Shown here piece after piece: positions 43,601 through 55,113 of a DNA stretch of 64,000 nt. How positions within the stretch are numbered: the first letter of the stretch is position 1; every line of letters starts with the position of its first letter. Position numbers and translations under genes: made by a program. The stretch comes from Epichloe hybrida (lineage: Eukaryota > Ascomycota > Sordariomycetes > Hypocreales > Clavicipitaceae): positions 3,596,001 through 3,660,000 of the forward strand of contig JAFEKR010000003.1 in NCBI GenBank assembly GCA_019022495.1, written 5' to 3'. The notes under the pieces were generated by a model that searched no databases, was not told the DNA's origin, and was given only the letters and a program-made list of their open reading frames with translations.

Positions 43601-44669
43601 GACAGATGCGATAACGAAAGTCGCCAAAGACTATGACTGTGAATGTGAGTATGGTGTTGCGACTTGACAGTAGCTACAAGCGAATGCGCAGTCTGATGAG
43701 TTTGGGACGACGGTAGTCCTCAACTGGGCAAAGAACAAAGAACAGCAAGGAGACAACGCGGTTTCCAAGCAGCTGGCACGTCTGTGGCAAGATTCACACT
43801 GATCTGATCAACTCAGGACATGGGAGATCACAAGTTACAACTGCTCCTAATAAGTGGCTCCAGGCTGGTATTTAACGGACCGTCGCTGCGGACTTATGGT
43901 GGGGCCTGCTGCCTGCGGCTGTTACTGGCCACTAATTTGACGTTTCTGCCGATCAGCCGGTTGCTTTTTGGCCGGGCGGACGTGCCTTGTAATAGTAGCT
44001 TGTATTTCGCCGTAACGGTGGTCATCGTGGCGGTGGGAAAATAGTGAGCGGTCCTCAGGCACTATTTGTTCCTAGACACGACGTTGTGTCGGAACAGTTG
44101 GCGCATTGATTTCCTTAAACATTGCCAGCTGTAATAAGTGACGCTCCCAGCCGGCGTTGCAGCGTCCCGAAGTGCGGTAATGCGTGCGTCTAGAAATCGA
44201 CCTGTCGCCTCGGCGCTCACCCAGTATTCGCCCACTTCCATCATGCTTTCCTCATGGAAGCAGTCACTCAAAAAAATTTGTCCTGGGATAGGATCGCTCT
44301 TCCACTTTCTTCCGCATCCCCACGTAATACCAGCACGAGTGCCAACGTGGCAGCATGAATGCCCAAAAGATGTATCCAAGTAGGTGACCCAACTCAGCCC
44401 GTACTACACAGTTTCCACTGTCGGGCATTGCTCCTTCCTCTCCCCATAGCCCTGACCATGATGTTTTTGTGCAGGCGCTCCTTCCTCTCAAATCGACTTG
44501 TGCGTAGAAACAAGCGTTATCACTCACTCCTTCTAGCTCGAAGTTGTGCTGCATTGTTCCACATCGCCCTTCTTGGAGACTCGGGGAAGCTGTTCTCATG
44601 TACTGTCACATCTGAATCCGAATGTCTCCTTCTGTACTCGAATATTCCTAGGCAGGAAATGCATCCACA
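43601..44669. other. Divergent promoter region, 1.07 kb
   Basis: It lies between the cyclotransferase (-) and the disordered-protein gene (+). Short ORFs on both strands (for example 44062-44379 on -) match nothing I know. No repeats stand out. Confidence 0.5.
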
Positions 44670-47156
44670 ATGCCACGAAAGACCGGTTGGGGCTCAACCA
44701 AGACGCCGCCGAGGAGGCAACGTCAACAAAGGCAGACAACTCAACTAGGCGAGCTTGACACGACGCCAACCCGACCCAGTGCCTCGCCCAACTTGCCAGA
44801 GCAACAAGGCCAGCACGGTGATATTAGCGAGCACTCCATCCATGAAAGGTTTGACTCAGATGGGTTCGAAAACGGAATCGAAGATGGCGATCTAGTCCAG
44901 CTCGCTGATACGCAAGCGATTCCCCAAACCACCGTTTCCAAAGGATTTTCCTGGTCAGAGACTGGCTCAGGCGCTCGACGAAGCTCATCTGTATCATCTG
45001 GCGGCATGTCGAAAGGCTTCTACGGCTATCTTGGTGTGGATACTGCATTTTCCAGTCCCGTCTCGGGAATTGATGCACTTCCAGATACGGTGCCCCTTCC
45101 CATAGATTTAACACATGATCCATTGCTTGGAGACAAAAAGCAGGCACCCGTCATCGTCGATTTTTCCGAAACCGCTACCACTGCTGTCCGAAGCTCTCCC
45201 ATGACTGGAAGCCGTTTTTCGAGAGGAACACGCGCCTCTTCACACCGTGATTCTGTCGACAGGGCTCAGGTGGATGACAGCATTAATCAAACACCCTCAC
45301 AGCTGATTACGGTTGACACCAACGGGCCAGTTGCTCCTCAAAGTGGTGAAGCAATCAAGACTTCTGCGAAAGAGTCTCCGAATAGGCCAGTACTCCTTGA
45401 CTCTGTACAGGAAGGAGATAAAGCCACCCATGATGCCAGATCTGTCACGAATAAGGCTACCTATCACCGGCGAGGTGATACCAGCCTGATGACACACTTC
45501 GTTTCTTTGGACGGCGCCGCAGATCGTCTTGATGATGGCGAAGGTGCCGTATTGGAAAAAACCGAAGTCGCAGTTGACGGCAATAAACACAAAAGGAAGC
45601 GAAAACAGCGACCCAAGTCACCTCTTCAGTTTGATGATGAGACGCAAGAGGTGAAAGCTGTGATCAAGAAGCCAGCACTAAAGAAAAGTCGTCAAAAGCC
45701 TCGGTGTAGAATCGTCAAGCCCTGTTTGCCTCCATTAGAAACTCTCGCTAAACATGAAGAAGTCGAAGAGAGGGTCCTTCGCAATAGACCGGTGAAGAGC
45801 GCTAAGAAGTGCTTGGCCACGACAGGACGCCAGTCCCCACCTGTTGAGATGACGGATCACATGCACGAGGATGATGCGCTGAATATACCTCCAGTGGAGA
45901 ACACGAAGGATTCTTTGCTCGAAGCCCAAGCAGACAATTCGTTCGACCCTCGAGAAGAAGACGCCGTGGAAGTTCCTGACGGATTGAAGGCAGAACGTCA
46001 CATAGAGTCTCCCAGTTCATTTCGTGCCAACATTCAAATATCCCGAGACAGCTCGTCCCACACGCCCCCGGCATCCCCGAGTGAAAACAAGGACAACGCT
46101 ACAACACATGAAGCTACCGTAGAGAAAACCGTCAGACGTGAAGAACCAACAACCTCGGTTCAGGCCGGAAACGAAAAAGATGACGAATTTTCCGCTCAGA
46201 AACCACTGAGAGCCGAAGTTCATTCTCTGCAGCACAACATCCAATCATCGAGCCAATTGCATCATCTTGTTGCAACAAGGGGTGCACATGGACGAAATGA
46301 TAATCGCTCCAGCGCAAGAAAAACGTCTGATGGTGGCAAACATAGTCTAATTGCAGTGCCGCCCGGTCGACATATCAGCGTCAGTGGGCAAGGAAGTCCG
46401 ATTCGACTATCACATGTTGAAGACAATGATGTCAATTCAGTACCAGCAGAAGTTCCCCCGCTCGTTATATGGGGAGGTACAGGTTACACGGGACGCCTTG
46501 AGCGACCAGTGGTCGAAGCGACTCAGCATGAATTAAATCAGGGATCCAACTTCCCAGTAGCCCTTGAAATCGAATCTTCAGGCCCTGTATCTCCTGCCGG
46601 GCTAGAAGGGAATCTTGGCTTGAGGCAATCAATTTTCTCCGAGCTCAAAAAAGAGCACGCCAATCGTCGAATCGCCAGCGGTCAGGCCAAGACGCACGTC
46701 ACCGAGCCTGCTGACCTTGGCAGGCAACAGCTCCACGCGCTGGTCGATGTACGTAAGAAGACATGGCAAAATTCAACAGCATTTCAAGATCTATCTAACG
46801 TGCCTTAGGCTTGTATGCAACGTCTGGATTCGAAGAAGGAATGCATCATCAGAATTGCCGACACATACACTAAAGCTGGAAATCACTGTGTGAAAAGGAT
46901 TCAGTCTCGCTTTGGCAGAGAGCGCTCTGCAGTAATCCATCTCGCAAAGGAGAACACGAAAGCCTTCAGTAGGCATGTTTCCGATGGAATCAAGTCAATT
47001 GAAAGGAACAGTGCAAGAAAAAGCCTGACGATGAACCAGTTCAAACTGGATATGTCTGCTCGAGCCGCTTCTTATGCTCATGCTTCTTCGGCGCTAGACA
47101 AACTGCGTCACGCCGTGTTGACTGGAGATAACGCATGCTTGGGCTCAGATTCTTGA
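44670..47156 (+). CDS. Large, mostly disordered protein, probably nuclear
   Basis: Exons 44670-46748 and 46809-47156 encode 808 residues. The intron has a GTACGT donor, a CTAAC branch site and a TAG acceptor, and removes a short dead-end tail. The first 690 residues are low-complexity and Ser/Thr/Asp/Glu-rich. A basic K-R-K-R-K-Q-R-P-K patch (about residue 310) and other Lys/Arg clusters could be nuclear localisation signals. The C-terminal 115 residues (exon 2) are denser and look helical, the only part likely to fold. I do not recognise a family. Candidates by shape are chromatin- or meiosis-linked scaffolds, but nothing in the sequence decides this. Confidence 0.75.
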
Positions 47157-47996
47157 TTCACTACTCAGCGCGTCGGCGATTTCTGGCATGCTTATCAGAT
47201 CCAGAAGGGTAACTCTTCTCTACGACGAAACTAATTTCACAATGAGCATTAGAATTTGAGACTGATTCGCTTGAAATCGATGATCAAACTAGAAGATATT
47301 CAGCTCATAGATTGCTAAATAGAAAATGCAGAAAAATGTTGCTCAATGCGTCCTGAAGGATGGTGAAAAATTTACCAATGCCACGCGGGCTATTCGTGTC
47401 CGTCGCATGGGTCGATGTCATTCTCGGCACTCTCGCTTTGCTGTTGCTGTAATATCAATTGTGCATCCTGGAGACGAGGAGACATTTCGCTGTCCACGAC
47501 GTTGGCTTTGCTGCAGTCCCTGTTGGTGTTTGTGTGCAGGCAGACGAGATTGGGTTCATTCGTGGCGCCATTTGTGCAGCCGCGCTGCCGCCTGGGCATG
47601 ATTTTCAGTGCATTCCCGCCCTGCAGGCTGTGAGGCAGCCGTCAACGTTGCGGTCCACTTCCCACTTCCCAGTCCATTTCCCAGTCCATTTCCCAGTCCA
47701 CTTCCCAGGCTTTCTTTCCCATCCCACTTCTTCGCCCCGCTTTCCATACATATCGTCAAAGGGACCCCTTCTGACTCTTATTTCCCCCCCCCTTCTCCTC
47801 GACAATAGCAGCAGCAGCAGCAGACGCTTTCACGGCCTGCCGTTCATCCGTTCAAGGCGTCACGAAAACAGTTTTAGCTCCGGCGACTCTTCCAGTCCCA
47901 CGCTCTCTTCGTCATCCAAGGGCAGCGTTGAAACTATCGCCGACGGCAGAAACCGACAAAGACGTCATTAGCAAGAACAAGATCAAGCCCAGAAAA
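47157..47996. other. Upstream region of the Ulp1-type protease gene
   Basis: Contains a 12-bp tandem repeat (47666-47709) and an AGC triplet run (about 47806-47822). The ORFs across it read these repeats and are not supported as genes. The last 150 bases are probably the 5' leader. Confidence 0.6.
47666..47709. repeat. 12-bp tandem repeat, three and a half copies
   Basis: TTCCCAGTCCAT/C is repeated at 47666, 47678 and 47690, with a partial fourth copy. Confidence 0.9.
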
Positions 47997-48200
47997 ATGC
48001 CGTTCCGCCAACGCATGGCCCGTCATTTTGGTGATTCGGTACGTGAAATTCCCAGCCACCACACATGGCCAAGACAGAAAACATCAGGACATGTAGATGG
48101 TCAGCACATGCCATGGACATGATTTTGCGCAATATTTTCGAGAGCCCTTTTTTTTTTTTTTTGCCTTCTTCTGTTCTCCCCTCGTCGCGCCAGACCCCTG

Positions 48201-48233
<33 letters not shown>

Positions 48234-49017
48234 ACCTGCCCACGTGCATGTCCTGCCCGGTGCCAACATCTATCTACAGTGACAAGCTGCCGCCCTGCAA
48301 TTTGGCCAGAAGCGCCCTGCTAATTCGTATGCTTGCCTTGCTCTGCAGCTGTCGCCCGAGAAAGCGTATCTCAGCTACTATGATGTATTGTTAACCGTGG
48401 AGGATATCAAGTCACTAAAAAATGACTGGCTCACGGACAACAATATTGCATTCTGGGAGGAATATTTGGAACGAGAGACGTTGCCACGCTATCCTCAGGC
48501 CCGAATAATTCTTTTACGCCCCAGTATGACTTTTCTGCTCATGAAAGAACCCGATATTCGCCACGTCCGTTCGGCGCTTCCTGACTTTTCCAAGGTCTCA
48601 CACGCATTCCTTCCCATCAACGATAACCGCAACGTTGGCGTCGCTGAGGGTGGAAGTCATTGGTCTCTATTGCTCGTTTCAATAGTGGATGGTATTGCCT
48701 TTCATTACGACTCGCTTGGGGGGGCCAACTATGCAGAGGCCAATCTCGCGGCCCGCAGAATGAGCGAGATATGTGGGAGACCCTTGCGATTCGTCAACCT
48801 TGATGACTCCCCTCAGCAGGAAAATGGCAGTGACTGTGGCGTCTTTGTCTGTCTCTTGATGCGACACTTACTGGTCAAGCGCCTGCTGAGTGCTAATGCT
48901 CGAGAAAAGGTATCAATGAGTATGGCAGGCAAAATGGTCGATAGCAACGGCGGCCGGAAAGAAATGATGCGCATAATCGAGAGTCTCCGCAAGGAGGGTG
49001 AGCGGAGACGGTCGTGA
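47997..49017 (+). CDS. Ulp1/SENP-family cysteine protease, NEDD8-protease-like (SENP8/Nep1)
   Basis: Exons 47997-48038 and 48349-49017 give 236 residues. Exon 1 encodes only 14 residues. The 310-bp intron is long for this window and contains a T15-like and a T28-like run. Catalytic residues of the C48 family are visible in order: H118 in G-S-H-W-S-L, D135 in F-H-Y-D-S, Q170/Q171 in D-S-P-Q-Q and C177 in G-S-D-C-G-V-F. The short length with almost no N-terminal extension and the W-L-T-D-N-N-I-A-F motif point to the NEDD8-specific branch (human SENP8/DEN1, fission yeast Nep1) rather than the larger SUMO proteases. It would release NEDD8 from cullins or process its precursor. Confidence 0.9.
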
Positions 49018-49170
49018 GTCCTCTTTTGATATTGTGCTCTTCACCACACCCTCCGTGATAGCCTGCTGATGACCGGTTTTAGGCGGAGCGCCAGCCCCTT
49101 TTCCAACAAGACGCCGCCGCGAATTGAATAGAGCTCGGCGCGGTACGGCACTTGTTCCACGTTCGATGAC

Positions 49171-49575
49171 ATGCTGCACAAGATCGACATGGAAAAGAAG
49201 GAAAGCATTTTGGGAAAACAATCCGTTCGGCCACGCCCCATTCGTTCCAAGGTCTACTCCCACATCAAACACAAGCACCATGGCGGAGCAGGCAATACGG
49301 AGATGGAAAATTACAAGATCGGGTCAGGAACTCCAACCAGAAGCTCCGACGCGTCTAGCGTCTCAACGAACTATCAAGCCTCGGATGCCAGCGGTCTAGA
49401 GACATCTGCTTCAACTCGAGATACAACCCCGGCAATGTCTTTCCAAACCCGCCAAGAGACATCACAGCATAGCATCAAGTTTTCCGAAAACCCGGTCATC
49501 TACCAGTCGCAAGATGCCAAATTTGGCATTTTCTCAGCGCGGGCCAAGAAACGCATCAAGTCGACCCTGGAATAG
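49171..49575 (+). CDS. Small basic Ser/Thr-rich protein, hypothetical
   Basis: An open frame of 134 codons directly after the protease gene (153 bp from its stop). The N-terminus is Lys/Arg/His-rich (K-H-K-H-H-G-G), the middle Ser/Thr-rich, and the end A-R-A-K-K-R-I-K-S is basic. There are no membrane segments. It has no close competitor frame and ends before a T/C-rich 3' region. I do not recognise it. Upstream exons are possible, since the sequence at 49060-49160 has coding-like composition. Confidence 0.4.
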   Translation: MLHKIDMEKKESILGKQSVRPRPIRSKVYSHIKHKHHGGAGNTEMENYKIGSGTPTRSSDASSVSTNYQASDASGLETSASTRDTTPAMSFQTRQETSQHSIKFSENPVIYQSQDAKFGIFSARAKKRIKSTLE

Positions 49576-50331
49576 GTTTTCGGTCCGCGTCGACCTACGA
49601 CCAGACCATGTCAATCAGGGCGGATGACTTTGTGACAAAACATTTTGTCTGGTCGCCGCCACGTCCAGCATTTTTCCTTTCCTTTCCTTTCCACTTGCTT
49701 TGTCGCATTGCATTAATACCAGCGATTCAGCATCATTTGTTCGTGTACTTTCTTTTTGTCTTCCCTGCTTTGCTTTGTTGGGTTTCTTTTGCTTCAAGTA
49801 ATACACCGCGTCTCCTCACGCTGCGTGCTGGTCGAGCAGTGTGATGATACCTCGGAAGAAGAGCGCTGGCGTTGTAAAGATTAAGATTTGAAAGGACGGC
49901 CAATTTTCAACTGGGCAGAGTGATGATTTTGTTAAGTCTATGCAACTATGAGAGATGACTTTTGATGCCAATGGCGTCGTGGCGCAGGACAAATCGCGGA
50001 ACTTAGCTCTTGTTGCCATGAAGGTGAAAAAGAGAAAGAAACGAAAATTCGAAAAAGAACAACGCGAAAAGCGAATTGATTCGTCTTGATCATGACAGTA
50101 ATGCACATGTGAGGTGCTAAAAGCGGTGATTTTTAACCACATTGGCATCGACAGTTGAAAATTTACCGTCCTTGAACGCCATGAACGCCATGACCACATT
50201 AGGATGTAAACCAGCGAGGTGAAGAGTGTTTCTCACGAGAACCTCGGGTGTCCCTTTCCGCTCGATGATCCGATATGATGATCCGATATGATGCAGGAAA
50301 CTGCAGGAAAACTGAGCCCACCGGCTCCTTT
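49576..50331. other. Convergent intergenic region
   Basis: No supported gene. A TTTCC tandem tract lies near 49673-49692. Two tandem duplications lie near SLX9's 3' end: GAACGCCAT at 50176-50193 and GATGATCCGATAT around 50263-50289. Confidence 0.55.
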
Positions 50332-51056
50332 CTACCTGGCCGCGAATGCCGGGTTCTGCTCCATAGTTGATGATATGTAACCTCGTAACGCAGCCCATCG
50401 ATTTGCGGTGGCAGCGGGGGCCGCAGAGGTGGCTTGCGAACCAGACTCCTCCTGCTGCCCGGTATTAGTGTTGGCAGTCATTGCATGCGCATTCTTGTTT
50501 GCGCTCATCGACGTCGTAGTCCGCGTCAGCGTCCCCTCCCCCCCGGCACCAGCCAATTTGGCCATGCTGACGCCGAACCTCTCCATCTCCCCCTTGACGA
50601 TTCGCTCTTTCCTCTTCAGCGCGCCCCTCTTGCTCCTCAGGCTCTTGTGCTTGATCTTGCCGGCGAGGATCTCCCCGCCGCCCTCTCCGTCCCGCAGCTC
50701 GGGCAGGGCGTCGGCCAGGCCGTCGAGCGATGTGCTGAGCTTGTTGCCTGGTCTGCGGCGCTTGGACTTTGTGATTCCGGACGAGGCGATTCGGGAGACG
50801 AAGGAGGAGCGCTTGATGAGGCGCTTGTCGCGCTTGGTGGAGAGGAAGTCGTCGGTGACGTGGGCGTCTGAGCGGAAGATTTTGGAGGGCAGCAGCGGGT
50901 GGATTTGGCCGGTTACTCTTTGCGCGCGCAGGGTGCGTGCGGAGGGGGGTTTGGAGGGCGGTTGGGGAGCCTGGGATGTTAGCACGGTGCATACTATGGG
51001 GTGTTTTTATTTTTTTCCGTTTTTTTTAGGGGGGGCGTGGTGGTCGAACGTACCAT
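50332..51056 (-). CDS. slx9: Ribosome biogenesis protein SLX9-like
   Basis: Exon 1 is only the start codon ATG (51054-51056). An 83-bp intron with a GTACGT donor joins it to exon 2 (50332-50970), giving M-A-P-Q-P-P-S-K and 213 residues in all. Exon 2 alone has no ATG at its head, which supports the split start. Typical features are basic residues throughout, F-L-S-T-K-R-D-K-R (about 50-58), S-K-R-R-R-P-G-N-K and K-H-K-S-L-R-S-K-R-G-A-L-K-R-K. SLX9 binds pre-40S particles in the nucleolus and helps ITS1 processing and export of the small subunit. It diverges from UBA4 with 205 bp between start codons. Confidence 0.85.
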
Positions 51057-51261
51057 TGATGAAGTGTTGGTGAGCGATGTGAGATGTAAAGTTGTTACAT
51101 GAATTGGAGCGGGAAGGTGTAAAAACATTTTTGGTGGGGCAAGTTGATGGGGTTTTGTTTGGCCGTTGGGCTCGGAAGTTTATCGGTTGCATAAGTTCCT
51201 CCTTGTTCATTTCTGATTTGGGGGGGTTTCCAACGCTGGGGTTTTCTTCTTGGACAAGCAG

Positions 51262-52915
51262 ATGGACAGCATTGATGACCTCCGGAGAGAAATTGGCCGG
51301 CGCGAATCGGAACTTGCCGAGCTGAGAAGGCGGCTGGCCGTTGCGGAAAATGAAGAGCGCGACGGCAGCGAGGAGGCGCGGCGGCGGCGCGGGGAATGGA
51401 AATGGCCGCTTGCGGAACATGAATACCAGCGGTACGGTCGTCAGATGATTGTTCCCAAGTTTGGTCTACACGGTGAGGATGAGACACCCCCCCTTTTTTT
51501 TTTGTTTTTTTTTTGTTTCTACACTCCCTCCTGAGCGTTCCCGGGGCTGAAATCTACAAATCAGGACAACTGAGGTTGAGAAAGGCCAAGGTCCTGCTCG
51601 TCGGCGCGGGAGGTCTGGGCTGTCCTGCAGCGGCGTACCTGGCTGGTTCGGGGGTGGGCGTTCTTGGTCTCGTGGACGGAGACGAGGTCGAGGTGTCGAA
51701 TCTGCATAGACAGATTGCTCATTCCACGGCTCGGGTGGGCATGAAGAAGGTCGACAGTGCCATCTGCTTTCTGCGAGGGTAAGTGAAGAGAAAAACACCA
51801 GGCCTCGATGCTGCGAAAGAGGTCGTAGCTGTGAGAGAGAAAAAAAAAAGTGAGGGGGGAGGAGAGAGAGGGAGGAAGACAAAAAAAAAAAAAAAAAAAA
51901 AAAAGAGGCTGACTACGTTGAAAGGCTCAACCCTACCATCGACTTCAGAGCACATGCTACTCATCTCACGCCCGAGAATGCCGCCGGAATCGTGTCGCAG
52001 TACGACGTCGTCCTCGACTGTACAGACCACCCCGCCTCTCGCTATCTCATCTCAGACATGTGCGTGCTCCTCGGCAAGCCGCTCGTGTCGGCATCCGCGT
52101 TCCAAACCTCCGGGCAGCTCGTCGTGCTGAACAGCCCTCCCGGAAAGGGCCCCTGCTACCGCTGCTTGTTCCCCAGGCCGCCGCCTCCGGAGAGCGTGGT
52201 CGGCTGCGGAGAGGGCGGCATCGTCGGGCCCGTCGTCGGCGCAATGGGTGTGTTGCAGGCCCTCGAGACCATCAAGCTGATTGCCAGGGGCGGGCTGGAG
52301 CCGACGCCCGAGGAGGAGGAGGAGGAGGAGGAGGTGGTGGTGGCTTCTTCGCCCGAGCAGACCACCATGCTCTTGTTCAGCGGCATGGCCGACGAGGGCT
52401 CGTCGCTCTTCAGATCGGTTCGGATGAGGGGCAGGCGCCCGGATTGCTTCGCGTGCTCCGGGAACGCGCCGCTCACGCCCGACTACCTGCGGTCGTCCAT
52501 GGACTACGTCCGGTTCTGCGGCGTCGCCGAGCCCGTGCGGTTGCTGCGGCCGGAAGATCGCGTCACGCCCGATTCGTATCGTCGCGTCGTCGAGCGTGGC
52601 ACGAGCCATGTGCTGCTGGATGTGCGAGAGACGGAACATTTCAGTCTGGCGAATATCCCGGGGTCCATCAACGTGCCCATGAGTCGGTTCATGAGTCACC
52701 GCGGCCGAGATTCTCTGCCAGAGGGCGTTCCTGGAGATTTACCTGCCCATGTCCCCGTGTACGTCGTGTGCAGGGTGGGAAACGATTCGCAGATAGCGGC
52801 GGCGAAGCTGAGGGAGCTGGGCTTGGATCGTCACGGAGAGAGATTCGTGGGGGACATTGCCGGAGGGCTGCAGGCGTGGAAGAGGACAGTAGATGGCTCG
52901 TTGCCGTTCCTGTAG
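51262..52915 (+). CDS. uba4: UBA4/MOCS3: E1-like adenylyltransferase and sulfurtransferase
   Basis: Exons 51262-51472, 51565-51778 and 51925-52915 encode 471 residues. An N-terminal coiled coil (1-45) precedes the MoeB-like domain with nucleotide motif G-A-G-G-L-G (84-89) and S-N-L-H-R-Q-I. Zn-binding Cys pairs are C219/C222 and C316/C319, and C236 in V-V-G-C-G-E is the E1-type cysteine. The C-terminal rhodanese domain has its persulfide cysteine at C424 in V-V-C-R-V. The enzyme adenylates and thiocarboxylates Urm1, supplying sulfur for tRNA wobble-uridine thiolation and for protein urmylation. A run of eight Glu (about 271-278), encoded by GAG repeats, interrupts the linker. Intron 2 holds an A-run of about 27 bases. 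Confidence 0.95.
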
Positions 52916-53219
52916 ACGGTTTTACGGACACATGGATGGTCTTGTAAAATGATGAAATACATGTTATTTGTCGAAAAAGGACAAGGGCAAAGTGAGATTC
53001 CTACATGTGCTACGATGAGAGTTGGGGCTATGCAAATTGTTCCCTTCCGCGACTTGAGTTTCCATAATCAGGCCATGCATGTCCACGATAAGCCTGCTCC
53101 CGCCACCGTTTCTTTCATCCTGTGGATAAAATGCTCCTGCGATCCACCATGTCAAGGGGTGTGCCAACTATTTTTATAACGAATATTGAATCGACGAGTT
53201 TTCCAGCCGAGAGATGGAT
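52916..53219. other. Convergent 3' regions of UBA4 and PAM17
   Basis: A 304-bp stretch between the two stop codons. No gene or repeat is seen. Confidence 0.6.
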
Positions 53220-54135
53220 TCACACGAAAGCCCGTGTCTTCTTCTTGTCGAATGCGCGTTGGTCCTTGAGCCACTGTCGATATCCCGATACACTCTGGAT
53301 CTTTTCGCCATAGTAATCAGGGACTAACACCAGACGTTAGTCAAAGAGCCAACTCATCGAGATTGGAGGACGAGAGCTGGGAAATTGCTGTTGTTCTAGG
53401 AAACGTACCTGGGTTGCCAGCACTCGAGTTAGTAGGATCGACTCGGTTCTTCTTGACGCGAGTAAAGAACTCGCTTTCCTTCTGCATCATCTGGGCCTTG
53501 AAACGGTGGTTCATCAGGTAGAAGACCTGATTACCGATGCTTGGGCCGACCAGCCACCCCATGCCGGCACACGCCAGAGTCATGATTCCCAAAGTCACAA
53601 AAGGGTCCAGGGGGATCTGCATGACCAGAGGCTCAGCCACGCCCGTGGAAAGCAGAATGGCACCGCCAGCACCGCCGAGCAAGCCGGTTGTGACGGAAAA
53701 GAGGAGCTGAATGCGGCGGCGGCGGAGACGGAGCTTGAAGAACGAGTCCCAGTCCAGGTTTGACTTGGAAGAACCGGCGGTAGGAGCGGCGGCTCCCGAT
53801 CTGGTGGCGGGTGAGGAGGCAGGGCTTGTTGCCAGGCATCGTGCCTGCGAAGCAATCGACAGTGGCGATGTCGCGCGGGCGGCGGGGACGAGTCGAATCA
53901 TGGACTTGCTCGAATCGACGAGTTCGCTGCTGCACCTCTTGGCGGAGATGGTGTTGCTACCGTGTCGTATGGGGGTAGAAGCAGTAGTGGCTTTGGCAAC
54001 GCAAGCCGGTCGAGCGACGGCGCTGGTGGACATGGAAGCTCTCGAGCAGCATCGCACAACGGCAGCGGTCTGGCATGACGGGGCGGAAGCGCTTCGCGGC
54101 AGGCGCAAGGCCAGAGTTTTGAGAGACGACGACAT
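53220..54135 (-). CDS. pam17: PAM17, presequence translocase-associated motor subunit
   Basis: Exons 53409-54135 and 53220-53323 join to 276 residues. The last exon supplies V-P-D-Y-Y-G-E-K-I and G-Y-R-Q-W-L-K-D-Q-R-A-F, the conserved Pam17 ending; without splicing the frame ends in intron. A long Ser/Ala/Arg-rich N-terminus (about 1-120) is a mitochondrial presequence with extra low complexity. W-D-S-F-F-K-L-R-x-x-R-R-R follows, then two TM helices (about 142-165 and 172-192) that span the inner membrane. Pam17 organises the Pam16-Pam18 module of the TIM23 import motor. The N-terminal region is longer than in yeast. Confidence 0.95.
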
Positions 54136-54219
54136 TGGCGAGGCTTTTGATCACCGGGATGTGATTGCTCTATGGAAGCATTGGCGATGGCGAAGAGGGT
54201 TGTCGAATAGATTCGAGGA

Positions 54220-54252
54220 GGTGGTGGTGGTGGTGGTGGTGGTGGTGGTTCT
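54220..54252. repeat. GGT trinucleotide tract
   Basis: About ten GGT triplets in a row lie just upstream of PAM17's start codon, in its likely promoter or leader. Confidence 0.9.
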
Positions 54253-54853
54253 GATGCATGGGGAAAAAAGCTGGTTTTTTTTCTCTAGGTACGGATTACT
54301 CACTCCGTAATACAGCTCAGACAAGCCAAGTTCTGCTGGAGGCCTGGACAGGGTGGCTACACCTAACTGCATGTGGCAGCTGTTGCAGACGGCAGTTTAC
54401 ACCAATGAGATGTGAACTCGCTGGGCGGGGCCGGGTGGACTCTTTTAATACAGTGGGGGGGCGAAAGTTGTACCTGTACGGAGTACGGATTACATACGCC
54501 CGCAATACGTAGGCACTGTGTGAGGTTCGCGTGCCGCCGGCAATCCACGTCGAGGGGCTTGGGACCTAGCACTCTCAACAGCTGAATCATTCGGGCCATA
54601 AACCCTATCATCATACGCAATAAGGTTGTATTTATTTATTAATGTACTTGTTTCTTTACGCCCTTGCCGTCGTATGATTTTAGCGATAATTTACAGTACT
54701 AGTAAACGCCAAACCTTCTTTTGTCCGGAGTTTTAGCATTTTATTAGATATATCGATATTTAACTTTTCAAGGGCCCTCATATAATAAGGCCCTCTGATT
54801 GGCCCCCCTTTGATTAGTCACTATTAGTCGATTATTGCGGGTCTGTTGCTTAG

Positions 54854-54877
54854 GGTGTGCTGGTGTGCTGGTGTGCT
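54854..54877. repeat. 8-bp tandem repeat, three exact copies
   Basis: GGTGTGCT is repeated three times, 237 bp before the chromodomain gene. Confidence 0.9.
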
Positions 54878-55113
54878 GGGCTTTCCCTCGATCAACAACG
54901 CGCCATCGCGCTTGGGCTTCGTTTGATTGCTTTGCGCCGACCTCCCACTTCCGCGACTTCACAGAAACACGTTATAGCTCGAGCCCAGGTTTTTGAACCT
55001 TTTTTCACAATACTCTAGAGCTTGCGCACGTCCTCCCAATTTTACACGGCAAACCCAGTGCTGAAATCAGGCGGCAGGGGTGGAAATGCACCTCCCATGC
55101 TACTTGGCCAGCA

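Larger units (their letters stand above)
54136..55113. other. Divergent promoter region with GGT and 8-bp repeats
   Basis: Contains a GGT/GTG tract (54220-54252), three copies of the TACGGATTAC/TACGGAGTA motif (54290, 54477, 54484), and GGTGTGCT three times (54854-54877). The central part (54620-54800) is AT-rich. No gene is seen. Confidence 0.65.

Noticed and set aside
50408..51073. A 221-codon + strand ORF opposite SLX9
   Set aside because: Shadow frame; SLX9 on the minus strand has the family motifs and a correct splice start.
52052..52947. Long ORFs on both strands within UBA4
   Set aside because: Frame shadows in GC-rich coding sequence; the UBA4 frame holds all catalytic residues.
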